From contig CAIOZS010000068.1 in NCBI GenBank assembly GCA_903862845.1, positions 1-51,788 of the forward strand: DNA of 51,788 bases, given 5' to 3'. This document shows positions 38,518-47,678 of the stretch, one piece after another (positions within the stretch are counted from its first letter, which is position 1; each line of letters opens with the position of its first letter). This stretch comes from an uncultured Thermoleophilia bacterium (GTDB lineage: Bacteria > Actinomycetota > Thermoleophilia > UBA2241). A program made the translations under genes and the position numbers. The notes below the pieces were generated by a model, which saw nothing but the letters and a program-made list of their open reading frames with translations, ran no database searches and had not been told where the DNA came from.

Positions 38518-39414
38518 TCAGATCAGGTCGCAGCCGAACTGTGCGAGGATCCCCTTGGACAACGCGTACCGCGCCGTCTTGAGCGGGTCCACGACCTGCG
38601 ACACCTGCAGATGACCGGCGGCGCTCATCAACATGGTGGCCTCGGCGGCCGACAGGCCCAGCCGCTGCATCAGAAGGTCCGCCATGTCACGCGTCGCCCG
38701 ATCGGCCGCCTCGTCCAGCGTCTCGGCTGAGGCGATGGTCGCCACCACCTCGGAGGTCTCGACGACCGGGTTGGCGAGCGAGAGGTCATGCCGCACGTCG
38801 ATCCGCAGCTGGATGCTCCCGGCGACCTCCACACCGGTACCGCAGATCTCGCCGTCGCCCATCGCCGCGTGCAGGTCGCCTGCGGCCAGCAACGCTCCCG
38901 GCGCGAAGACGGGCAGGTACACCGTTGCGCCCTCGCCGATTAGGCGGGTGTCCATGTTGCCGCCGTGCGACCCCGGGGAACCGCACGGCACGGGAGCTCC
39001 CTCCGGAGCGACGCCGATCACGCCGATCATCGGGCGTACGGGCACGCGGGCGCCGGCAACCTGGGCCGAGCCACCCTCGATCGCGATCATCTCAAACGAT
39101 GTGCCCCTGAACCGGTCGCGCAGGACGCCGAAGTCCCCGCTGACAGCCATTACCCCACGGTGCCCCACAGCGATGCGCTCGATGAGCACAGCGAGCACGT
39201 CGCCGGGCTCTGCGCCCTCGATAAAGACCGGACCGGTGGCAGGGTTGATGTGCTCCCAGTCGACAGCGTCCGGGGCGTCTTCGGCGGACTGCACCTGATC
39301 ACTGAAGCAGTCCGTCGTGTCGAGCACCAAGGCGTCGCCGGGTCTGATGCGCACGACGGGGGCAGCCTCGGCCGAGAGGCTGAAAATGCTTTGGTCGCGG
39401 GCCACATGGATCAC
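38518..39414 (-). CDS. Acetamidase/formamidase family protein
   Basis: INPATGPVFIEGAEPGDVLAVLIERI..GSHGGNMDTRLIGEGATVYLPVFAPGALLAAGDLHAAMGDGEICGTGVE. Confidence 0.9.
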   Translation of the reverse strand: MIHVARDQSIFSLSAEAAPVVRIRPGDALVLDTTDCFSDQVQSAEDAPDAVDWEHINPATGPVFIEGAEPGDVLAVLIERIAVGHRGVMAVSGDFGVLRDRFRGTSFEMIAIEGGSAQVAGARVPVRPMIGVIGVAPEGAPVPCGSPGSHGGNMDTRLIGEGATVYLPVFAPGALLAAGDLHAAMGDGEICGTGVEVAGSIQLRIDVRHDLSLANPVVETSEVVATIASAETLDEAADRATRDMADLLMQRLGLSAAEATMLMSAAGHLQVSQVVDPLKTARYALSKGILAQFGCDLI

Positions 39415-39441
39415 GCAGGCCCTCCGTTCGCGTGAAGGCGC

Positions 39442-39846
39442 TCAGTCGCCGTGGATCTTGCGCCGCCAGGGCGCCCACGACGTGGGCCGGTTCATGTCGG
39501 CGTACTGGTGCACGGGGACGCCGACGCGCTCCTTGAGCACCAGGAGCCCATCGGCGTCGAGCACGTCGAGGCCGTCGGCCTGCATCAGGGCGAAGATACT
39601 GACGATGCCGACGGCGTCGTGACCGCCGCCGAGCTCGTCGACGGTGAGCGTGTGGTTGGACAGCAGGCGCTTCCAAGTCACGGTGAGCCGGTCCCACGTG
39701 TAGTCAGCCCTCATGCCGCGGACCAGCAGCGACAGACCGCCCTCACCTGCGGCCACGATGCGGCCTTTGCCGCGCCAGAAGACGAGCGGGAACATCTCAC
39801 CGAGCATCTGCTCGGTGCGGAACTTCATCGTCTCGATGGAGATCAT
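39442..39846 (-). CDS. 134-aa hypothetical protein
   Basis: MISIETMKFRTEQMLGEMFPLVFWRGKGRIVAAGEGGLSLLVRGMRADYTWDRLTVTWKRLLSNHTLTVDELGGGHDAVGIVSIF. Confidence 0.55.
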   Translation of the reverse strand: MISIETMKFRTEQMLGEMFPLVFWRGKGRIVAAGEGGLSLLVRGMRADYTWDRLTVTWKRLLSNHTLTVDELGGGHDAVGIVSIFALMQADGLDVLDADGLLVLKERVGVPVHQYADMNRPTSWAPWRRKIHGD

Positions 39847-39926
39847 GGTGCCTCCCCGGAGGAACGCTGCTCGCAGTAGTCTACCTCGCCGCGTCGAGGA
39901 GCGGCCACTCGCCCGACGCGAAGACG

Positions 39927-40973
39927 CTACGGGCGCGGGACGAGCCCGACACGCTCGCGGACCTTGGCGAGCGTGCGTGCGGCGATGGCCTCAGCGCGCT
40001 CGGCTCCGGTCTTGAGCACCCCGAGCGTGTAGCTCTTGTCGGCTTCAAGCTCGCGGATGCGCGCCTGGATGGGCGCGAGGGCGCTGGCGACGACCTCGCC
40101 GAGGTCAGCCTTGAGGCCGGCGTAACCCTTGCCCTCGTAGCGCCTCACGATCTCGTCGACCGGCTCGTCGGCGAGCGCGCTGTAGATGTCGAGGAGATTG
40201 GTGAGCGCGGGCTTGTCGGGGCCGACGCGCACCTCGCTGCCCGAGTCGGTGACCGCCCGCCGGATCTTTCTGCGAATGACGTCCGGCGGGTCCATGAGAG
40301 CGATGTAGCTGTTCTCGGAGCCGGCGCTCTTGCTCATCTTCTTCGCGGGGTCGTCCAGGCTCATCACGCGGGCGCCCTCGGTGCGGATGATGGGCTCGGG
40401 CACCACGAACGCCTTGCCGAAGGCGTTGTTGAAGCGCTCGGCCACGTCGCGCGTGAGCTCGACGTGCTGCTTCTGGTCCTCGCCGACGGGCACGGCGTCT
40501 GCGCGGTAAAGCAGGATGTCGGCGGCCATGAGCACCGGGTAGTCGAACAGGCCGACGGAGATGCTCTCGCCTTCGGCCCCGGCGGTCTTGTCTTTGAACT
40601 GGGTCATGCGCCGCAGTTCGCCCATGTAGGTGATCGTGTTGAGGATCCACATGAGCTCGGCGTGCGCGGGCACGTGGCTCTGCACGAAAACGATGGAGCG
40701 CTCGGGGTCGACGCCGCAGGCAAGATACGCGTTCGCGACGTCGATCGTGTTGCGGCGCAGCTCCGCCCGCTGCTGCCGCACGGTGATGGCGTGCAGGTCG
40801 ACAACGCAGTAGATGCAGTCGTGTGTCGCCTGCATGGCGACGTAGTTGCGGATGGCGCCCAGGTAATTGCCCAGGTGCAAGGTTCCGGATGGTTGGCTGC
40901 CACTGAAGACGCGCGGGCGGCGCTCCGGCTTCGGAGCCTCGTTCTGCGAGGGTATGTCGGTGGCCGCGCTCAC
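39927..40973 (-). CDS. trpS: Tryptophanyl-tRNA synthetase
   Basis: RVFSGSQPSGTLHLGNYLGAIRNYV..VGLFDYPVLMAADILLYRADAVPVGEDQKQHVELTRD..KKMSKSAGSENSYI. Confidence 0.95.
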   Translation of the reverse strand: MSAATDIPSQNEAPKPERRPRVFSGSQPSGTLHLGNYLGAIRNYVAMQATHDCIYCVVDLHAITVRQQRAELRRNTIDVANAYLACGVDPERSIVFVQSHVPAHAELMWILNTITYMGELRRMTQFKDKTAGAEGESISVGLFDYPVLMAADILLYRADAVPVGEDQKQHVELTRDVAERFNNAFGKAFVVPEPIIRTEGARVMSLDDPAKKMSKSAGSENSYIALMDPPDVIRRKIRRAVTDSGSEVRVGPDKPALTNLLDIYSALADEPVDEIVRRYEGKGYAGLKADLGEVVASALAPIQARIRELEADKSYTLGVLKTGAERAEAIAARTLAKVRERVGLVPRP

Positions 40974-41007
40974 GGAAGTGCAGTCTACCGAAGCGCAGGC
41001 GAGCGGG

Positions 41008-41490
41008 CTACCGCGGCGCGGCCGACCCATCCGCCGCGCCGCCGGCATCGCGGCTGCGGCGTTCGTCCTCAAGTCGCGAGATCGCGCCTTCGAGGGCGAC
41101 TCCGCGACGCTGCGCGTCGGGGTCGCCGGGGCCGCTGCGCTGCTGCGTCAAGAGGCGGATGAAGTAGTAGAGCCAGAGGGCGAAAAGCCATAGCAGCTCG
41201 ATGATCAAGAGCCAGACGGGCCAGAGGACGACCCCGAGGAGGGCCTGACCGAGCACCACTTGCAGGACGAGAAAGACGCCGAGCGCCACGACGGCCCCCC
41301 GGACGTAGCGACGCGCGGGGCCGTCGTCCCAGTCACGCACTACGCGCGTGAACACGAGCACGGCAAGGCCGGCGTAAAGGGCCGCGACAGCGGCCTGCAC
41401 CGGCCACGACGTCAGGAAGTCCCTGAGAGCGCGCGCGGCTTCGGCATTCGCGTCTGCGGCGACGGCAAACAGAATCGCGACCGCGTGCAT
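41008..41490 (-). CDS. Hypothetical membrane protein
   Basis: Four hydrophobic segments; MHAVAILFAVAADANAEAARALRDFLTSWPVQAAVAALYAGLAVLVFTRV. Confidence 0.6.
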   Translation of the reverse strand: MHAVAILFAVAADANAEAARALRDFLTSWPVQAAVAALYAGLAVLVFTRVVRDWDDGPARRYVRGAVVALGVFLVLQVVLGQALLGVVLWPVWLLIIELLWLFALWLYYFIRLLTQQRSGPGDPDAQRRGVALEGAISRLEDERRSRDAGGAADGSAAPR

Positions 41491-41725
41491 GTCGACTCCC
41501 GGAAGTGGGGCGAGCACCTGACTGCCTCGACGATACCACGACGGGCAGCTCGGCCGCGGCCGAGCTGCCCCGTGCGGGGCCTGGCCGGCCGCGGCCCGCC
41601 GGCGCCGCACGACGCCGGCGCACCTGAAGGTACAGAGGCTCCGCGGGCGAACACAACGAACGAGGGCCACCGTTGCGGCGGCCCCGGCAACTCGTCGGCG
41701 AGGTACCGCCATCAGCAATCTCAGC

Positions 41726-42265
41726 GTGGACCTGCGGCTCAGGACCATCGAGCACTTCTTCAAGTCCCCGGACGTCGATCCGCTTTCGGACTGGTTTGAG
41801 GTCTACAGTCTCACGTCCGGCATCGAGTTCGTGGTCGACGAAATCGGCGACGAACCTCGCGTGAGCCACGTGGACTTGACCATCCATCTGCCGCCGGTTG
41901 CAATCACGGAGGGCCTGGAGGGAAGGGTCAGGGTCGGCATAGACAAGTACTGCGATGCCCACCTCCGCGCCGTGGAGCAGCGCGCTCGCGAAGACCGCTC
42001 ACGTGGCTGGTTGATGATGGCGTTCTCGGTCGTCGCGGTGTTCGTGCTGATCTGGTCGTCGCAGCAGCTCACCGGCACCGGCGAGAGCCTGCTGAGCGTC
42101 GCCGCTGAGGGCCTGAGCATCGCCGCCTGGGTGCTCCTCTGGCACCCGCTCCAGGAGCTCGTGTTCGACCGCTGGGATCATCGCCTCGACCGGAGGGCTC
42201 TGCGCACCCTCCGCGACAGAAGCAGAGTGCGCATCAAACCGATCGAGGCCGACGCCACCATCTGA
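41726..42265 (+). CDS. Hypothetical two-TM protein
   Basis: GTG start; VDLRLRTIEHFFKSPDVDPLSDWFEVYSLTSGIEFVVDEIGDEPRVSHVDLTIHLPP..; TMs near the C-terminus. Confidence 0.55.
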   Translation: MDLRLRTIEHFFKSPDVDPLSDWFEVYSLTSGIEFVVDEIGDEPRVSHVDLTIHLPPVAITEGLEGRVRVGIDKYCDAHLRAVEQRAREDRSRGWLMMAFSVVAVFVLIWSSQQLTGTGESLLSVAAEGLSIAAWVLLWHPLQELVFDRWDHRLDRRALRTLRDRSRVRIKPIEADATI

Positions 42266-42383
42266 GGCTGCCCGGCGAATGGGCTCCAATTGCCCCGGAT
42301 GGACTCCCCCGAGCGGCCCGACGTTGCGGCGCGCGCGAGGCGGTGCTACCCTGCGGACAACCAAGGACGCCCGGCAGATGGCC

Positions 42384-42495
42384 GCGTGAGAGTCCGCGAC
42401 GCTTCGGCGTCGACGGACGCCGAAGGGGCAAGGTGGGCACCGGACGTGCCGCCGAAACTCTCAGGCAACCGGAACGCGGCCGGACGGGCCCCTGA
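42384..42495 (+). ncRNA. Glycine riboswitch (apparently single aptamer)
   Basis: GTGAGAGTCCG..CGCCGAAGGGGCAAG..CCGAAACTCTCAGGCAACCGGAACGCGGCCGGACGGG matches conserved aptamer segments (CCGAAGGnGCAA, AAnCTCTCAGGCAA). Confidence 0.9.
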
Positions 42496-42576
42496 AGCAC
42501 GCAGGGCGCCCCGCGCCCGCCGTCGGACAGGGTGATGGCGACATCGCTCTGTCCTTCGTCAGTTAAGGGGGCCGGC

Positions 42577-43764
42577 GTGACCCAAAGGGACTGGAAGATC
42601 GTGAACCCCGGCGGCTCGCGGCGCGTGGTGGTCACCAAAGAGCTGCCGGGCGACCGCTGGTTGCAGTTCCTCACCGCCACTGATTGCCGTGTTGAGATCG
42701 CGCTGGGCGACGAAATCCTCAGCGGGGCCGAGATCGTGGCGGCCCTCGGAGACCACTGCGACGCCGCCATCGGGCAGCTCACGGAGAGCTGGTCGGCGGA
42801 GACGCTCGGCGCCCTGGCCGCCGCCGGCGCGTCCCTCTACAGCCAGTGCGCCGTGGGCTACGACAACGTCGACGTGGCGGCGGCCACGCGCTGCGGCCTG
42901 CCCGTGGGCAACACGCCCGGCGTCCTCACCGAGACGACGGCGCAGCTCGCCGTAGCCCTGACCTTCGCCGCTGCGCGGCGCATCGCCGAAGGCGACCGCA
43001 TGATGCGCGCCGGCGAGTATCACGGCTGGCTGCCGCGCCTGCTGCTCGGCACTCTGCTCTACCGCGGCACTCTCGGCATCGTCGGCGCCGGGCGCATCGG
43101 CGCCGCCTACGCGCGCATGATGGTCGAGGGCCACAAGATGGACCTCGTCTACTTCGATGTGCGCGCCAACGAAGAGCTCGAGAAGTACATCTCCGACTAC
43201 GGCGCCTTCCTCGCAGCCCACGGCGAGCGGCGCGTGACCTGCCGCCGTGCGCAGGCCCTGCGCGAGCTGCTCGACGCCTGCAACGTGGTCAGCATCCACG
43301 CGGCGCTCACCGGCGAGACCCACCACCTCATCGGCGCCCCCGAGCTGGCGGCCATGAGGGAGGAGGCCGTCCTGGTGAACGCCAGCCGCGGCCCGCTCGT
43401 CGATGAGGCCGCGCTCGTCACCCACTGCCGTGCGCACCCGCGCTTCCGCGCCGGCCTCGACGTCTACGAGAACGAGCCGGACATGGCCCCCGGCCTGTCA
43501 GAGCTCGACAACGTCGTTGTTGTCCCCCATCTCGGCTCGGCCACCACGTGGACCCGTGAGGGCATGGCGACGCTGGCGGCCGCCAATGTCGCCGGCATCC
43601 TGAACGACTGGCCGGTGTGGCGCGCGGTCGGCGGCCTCGAGGACGTCCTTCCATTCCTCGAGGGCGAGGAGCCGCCGCGCGCCGCCCCGAGCATCGTGAA
43701 CGCCGACGCCCTGGGCCTGCCGCGCCTCGCCGCGCAGGCCGCGGCCGAGAGGGGCCACCCGTGA
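42577..43764 (+). CDS. D-2-hydroxyacid dehydrogenase resembling plant peroxisomal hydroxypyruvate reductase (HPR1)
   Basis: VVVTKELPGDRWLQFLTATDCRVEI..GQLTESW..VGNTPGVLTETTAQLAVALTFAAARRIAEGDRMMRAGEYHGWLPRLLLGTLLYRGTLGIVGAGRIGAAYARMMVEGHKMDLVYFD; start may be 42535. Confidence 0.85.
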   Translation: MTQRDWKIVNPGGSRRVVVTKELPGDRWLQFLTATDCRVEIALGDEILSGAEIVAALGDHCDAAIGQLTESWSAETLGALAAAGASLYSQCAVGYDNVDVAAATRCGLPVGNTPGVLTETTAQLAVALTFAAARRIAEGDRMMRAGEYHGWLPRLLLGTLLYRGTLGIVGAGRIGAAYARMMVEGHKMDLVYFDVRANEELEKYISDYGAFLAAHGERRVTCRRAQALRELLDACNVVSIHAALTGETHHLIGAPELAAMREEAVLVNASRGPLVDEAALVTHCRAHPRFRAGLDVYENEPDMAPGLSELDNVVVVPHLGSATTWTREGMATLAAANVAGILNDWPVWRAVGGLEDVLPFLEGEEPPRAAPSIVNADALGLPRLAAQAAAERGHP

Positions 43765-44969
43765 CCGTCTCATCACCCCCCATCGCCGAGCGCATCAGGC
43801 GCCTCGGGACCGAGACGGCGTTCGCCGTCTCCGTCGAGGCCGCCGCCTGGCAGGCACAGGGCCACACCGTCTATCCCTTCCACCTCGGCGACATGGACCT
43901 GCCGACGCCGGACAACATCGTGGAGGCCGCCTTCAAGGCGCTGCGCGACGGCAAGACCGGCTACTGCCCGCCCGCCGGAGTCCCGGCCCTGCGCGAGGCT
44001 CTGGCCACCGCCGTCGGCGCCTCGCACGGCCTTCATCTGGGACCGCAGAACGTGACCGTCGAGCCCGGCGGCAAGCCGGTGATCGGCAAGTTCATCCTCG
44101 CCCTCATGAATCCCGGCGACGAGGTCCTCTACCCGAGCCCCGGCTACCCGATCTACGAGAGCCAGATCGAGTTCCACGGCGGCGTGGCCCTGCCCTACGG
44201 CTACGTCGAGGGCGCAGCGAACTTCGAGCTCGACTTCGAGGCCCTGGAAGCGCAGGTGAGCCCGCGCACGCGCCTTCTCATCTTCAACAACCTGCAGAAC
44301 CCAACCGGCGCCGAGAGCAGCCCGGCCGAGCTCGAACGGGTCGCCGAGCTCGCTCTGCGCCACGACCTCTACGTGCTGTGCGACGAGGCCTACTGGGACA
44401 TCCGCTACTCGGGGAGGAGCCAGTCGCTGGCCGCCCTGCCCGGCATGGCCGAGCGCTGCCTCATCCTGTACACCTTCAGCAAGAAGTTCGCGATGACGGG
44501 CTGGCGGCTCGGCGCCGCCGTGGGCCCGGCCGCCATTGTCGAAGTCATCGCCAAGCTCAACGTCAACGACGAGTCGTGCTCGAACCACTTCGTTCAATAC
44601 GGCGCCCTCGAGGGCCTCATCGGCGACGAGTCCGGATCACGGGAGATCGTCCGCATTCTCAGGGAGCGCCGTGACGTCTGCGTGGCGCTGCTGAACCAGA
44701 TCACCGGCGTCTCCTGCTTCACGCCCGAGGCGACGTTCTATCTGTTCCCCAACGTCACGGAGCTCATGAGGCGCAAAGGCCTCTCGACCTACGACGAGCT
44801 GCGGCGCGCGGCGCTGGAGGAGACGGGCGTCAGCTTCTGCACCCGTCTCCACTTCGGCCGCGCGCTGCCCGGCGAAAAGGAGTCCTACGTGCGCTTCGCC
44901 TACTCGGGCATCCCCGTGCCCCTCATCGAAGAAGGCCTCGGCAGGTTGAAGGCGTGGGCAGAGGCATGA
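43761..44969 (+). CDS. Class I/II PLP-dependent aminotransferase
   Basis: FHLGDMDLPTPDNIVEAAFKALRDGKTGYCPPAGVPALREALA..NNLQNPTGAESSPAEL..LYTFSKKFAMTGWRLGAAVG; GTG overlaps previous stop. Confidence 0.92.
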   Translation: MTVSSPPIAERIRRLGTETAFAVSVEAAAWQAQGHTVYPFHLGDMDLPTPDNIVEAAFKALRDGKTGYCPPAGVPALREALATAVGASHGLHLGPQNVTVEPGGKPVIGKFILALMNPGDEVLYPSPGYPIYESQIEFHGGVALPYGYVEGAANFELDFEALEAQVSPRTRLLIFNNLQNPTGAESSPAELERVAELALRHDLYVLCDEAYWDIRYSGRSQSLAALPGMAERCLILYTFSKKFAMTGWRLGAAVGPAAIVEVIAKLNVNDESCSNHFVQYGALEGLIGDESGSREIVRILRERRDVCVALLNQITGVSCFTPEATFYLFPNVTELMRRKGLSTYDELRRAALEETGVSFCTRLHFGRALPGEKESYVRFAYSGIPVPLIEEGLGRLKAWAEA

Positions 44970-47668
44970 GCGAGCGGACGGAGGCCACGAGCGCGCTCAA
45001 GCGCACACCGCTCCACGGGCGTCACGTGGCGCTCGGCGCCCGCATGGTCGACTTCGGCGGCTGGGACATGCCGGTCCAGTACCCCACGGGCATCATCGCC
45101 GAGCACCTGGCCACGCGCAGCGGGGCGGGCCTCTTCGATGTGAGCCACATGGGGCGCTTCGTCTTCCGCGGCCCCGGCGCCGTGCCCTTCCTCCAGCGCG
45201 TGCTCTCGAGCAACGTCGACGCGCTCGACCTTCTGCAGGCCCAGTACACCATGGTGCCCACGCCCACAGGCGGCGCGGTGGACGATGCCTATCTCTACCG
45301 CTTCGAGGAGGCCGCCTACCTGCTCGTGGTCAATGCCTCCAACCGGGTCAAGGATTGGGAGCACTTTCACGACCACCTCCCCGGGGTCCCCAACGTCGAG
45401 CTCACCGACGAGACTGGCGAGATCGCGATGCTGGCCCTGCAAGGCAAGGATGCTCGGGACATCCTCGCCGGTCTCATCGAAGCCGGCGGCCTGCCTCAGC
45501 CGTTCCGCAACGAGCTCAGCATCGTGACCCTGCGCCTGCCCGATCCGCACGGCGGCAAGCCGCTGGCCGTCGAGACGCGCGTCGGCCGCACCGGCTACAC
45601 CGGCGAGCCAATCTGCTTCGAGCTCTTTGTCGACGCCGAGCCAGGGCCGGCCCTCTGGGACGCGCTCGTTGCCGCAGGCGCCGCGCCGGTCGGGCTCGGC
45701 GCCCGCGACACGCTGCGTCTCGAGGCCGGCCTGCCGCTGTACGGCCACGAGCTCGGCCTGGACCCCGAGGGCCACGAGATCCCCATCATGAGCTGCCCGC
45801 TGGCGGCGTTCGCGGTCAGCTTCAGCCCGCGCAAGGGCGAGTACGTCGGCCGCGCCGCGCTGGAGCGTCAGCACGCGGCCTACGCACGCATCCTCAGTCG
45901 CGACTACTCTTTGATCGCGGACCTGCCGCGGCTCACGCGGCCGGTGGCCGTGACCGGCCGCGGCATCGCCCGTGAGGGCGCCCAGGTGCGCCGCCCGGGC
46001 GGCGACGACCTCATCGGCTGGGTGACCAGCGGCACGGCCGTGCCTTACTGGGGGATTCAGGGCGAGGGGCTGTGCTCCACGCAGACTGAGGACCACGAGC
46101 TGCGCTCCATCGCCCTCGCCTACCTGGACAGCCGCGTGCTCGAAGACGACGAAGTGGAGGTCGACGTCCGCGGCAAGCGCGTCCCCGGCCTCGTCGTGCC
46201 CTTCCATCTGCGCAGCGACGCGCCGCCGTCCGCGCGCGCAATCGTGTGGGACCACACGCCGCAGCTCACCGAGCTGGAGGGCGGAGAGGCCGGCGAGAAG
46301 GCCTTGCGGCTCCTCGCCGGTGCCGTCGACAACCACGTCTGGCGGCAGGAGCGGTGCATCGATCTCATCCCTTCGGAGATGACGGCCTCGCCGATGGCGC
46401 GGCTGCTCTCGATCATGGACCCATCGTTCCGCTACGCCGAGCACAAGAAGACCGAAGCCTTCTACGACCTCGAGGTCTTCTACTACCAGGGCACCGGCTT
46501 CATCCACGAGGTCGAGCGCATGCTGGCCGGCGAGCTGCGCGCCTATCTGGGCTGCCCCGCGGTCGAGACCCGGGTGATCAGCGGCCAGATGGCCAACACG
46601 GCGGTGTTCAGCGCCCTCGTCGACTACCTCAACCGCGCCGACCGCAAGGCGGAGCCGCGCCGCATCGGCAAGGTCGTGAACAACCACATCGCCAAGGGCG
46701 GCCACCTCAGCGCCCAACCCATGGGGGCCTTGCGCGACTACGTGGCCCGCGACCCGCGCACCGAGATGCCCGCCGTGGTGGACATCCCGGTACTGGTCGA
46801 CAACCCGTACAAAGCCGACGTGCCGGCGCTCCTGGACCTCATCGAAAAGGAGCGCCCGGAGCTGATCATCCTCGGCAAGAGCATGGTGCTGCACCCCGAG
46901 CCGGTCTATGAGGTCCGCACCTTCCTCGACGCGGCCGACATCGACTGCGTGCTGCTGTACGACATGGCGCACGTGCTCGGCCTCGTGGGGCCGCACTTTC
47001 AGCAACCGTTCCACGAGGGTGCCGACCTCGTCACAGGTTCCACCCACAAAACGTTCTTCGGCACCCAGCGCGGCCTCATCGGCGGACGCTGGCAGGAGCC
47101 GGACGAGAAGTGGGAGCTCTGGGAGGCCATCGAGCGGCGCGCCTTCCCCGGCTCCGTCAGCAACCACCACCTCGGCACCTTGCTGGGTCTGCTCATGGCG
47201 GCCTTCGAGATGAACCACTTCAGGGACGCTTATCAGCAGGCCGTGCTGTGCAACGCCAAGGCCTTCGCCGTAGCGCTCAAAGAGGCCGGGCTGGACGTGG
47301 CCGGCGACCCTGCGGTCGGCTTCACGCAGACGCACCAGGTCATCGTCAACGTCGGCTACGGCCGGGGCGCCGAGCTCGCGGGCCGGCTTGAGGACAACGG
47401 CATCATCTGCAACTACCAGGCGGCGCCTGACGAAGAGGGCTTCACCGCCTCCGGCGCCCTGCGCCTCGGGGTCGCCGAGATGACGCGCTTCGGCATGGAG
47501 CCCGCGGACTTCGCCGAGGTGGCCGTTCTGCTGGCGGCGGTCGTGAACGACGGCGCCGCCGTCTCGGCGGAGGTGAGCAGGCTGCGCTCACGGTTCACCG
47601 AGCTCAGGTACTGCTTCGAGGGCCCCGACTTCGACCCCCTCGTGCAGCGGCTGCACGAGCTGGTCTGA
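44966..47668 (+). CDS. GcvT (aminomethyltransferase)-serine hydroxymethyltransferase fusion
   Basis: N-half TPLHGRHVALGARMVDFGGWDMPVQYPTGIIAEHLATRSGAGLFDVSHMG; C-half SEMTASPMARLLSIMDPSF..VISGQMANTAVFSALVDYL..STHKTFFGTQRGLIGG. Confidence 0.9.
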   Translation: MSERTEATSALKRTPLHGRHVALGARMVDFGGWDMPVQYPTGIIAEHLATRSGAGLFDVSHMGRFVFRGPGAVPFLQRVLSSNVDALDLLQAQYTMVPTPTGGAVDDAYLYRFEEAAYLLVVNASNRVKDWEHFHDHLPGVPNVELTDETGEIAMLALQGKDARDILAGLIEAGGLPQPFRNELSIVTLRLPDPHGGKPLAVETRVGRTGYTGEPICFELFVDAEPGPALWDALVAAGAAPVGLGARDTLRLEAGLPLYGHELGLDPEGHEIPIMSCPLAAFAVSFSPRKGEYVGRAALERQHAAYARILSRDYSLIADLPRLTRPVAVTGRGIAREGAQVRRPGGDDLIGWVTSGTAVPYWGIQGEGLCSTQTEDHELRSIALAYLDSRVLEDDEVEVDVRGKRVPGLVVPFHLRSDAPPSARAIVWDHTPQLTELEGGEAGEKALRLLAGAVDNHVWRQERCIDLIPSEMTASPMARLLSIMDPSFRYAEHKKTEAFYDLEVFYYQGTGFIHEVERMLAGELRAYLGCPAVETRVISGQMANTAVFSALVDYLNRADRKAEPRRIGKVVNNHIAKGGHLSAQPMGALRDYVARDPRTEMPAVVDIPVLVDNPYKADVPALLDLIEKERPELIILGKSMVLHPEPVYEVRTFLDAADIDCVLLYDMAHVLGLVGPHFQQPFHEGADLVTGSTHKTFFGTQRGLIGGRWQEPDEKWELWEAIERRAFPGSVSNHHLGTLLGLLMAAFEMNHFRDAYQQAVLCNAKAFAVALKEAGLDVAGDPAVGFTQTHQVIVNVGYGRGAELAGRLEDNGIICNYQAAPDEEGFTASGALRLGVAEMTRFGMEPADFAEVAVLLAAVVNDGAAVSAEVSRLRSRFTELRYCFEGPDFDPLVQRLHELV

Positions 47669-47678
47669 GGCTTTGACA

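Noticed and set aside
44900-47335. 811-aa minus-strand ORF
   Set aside because: Antisense shadow of the GcvT-SHMT fusion; no recognisable domain
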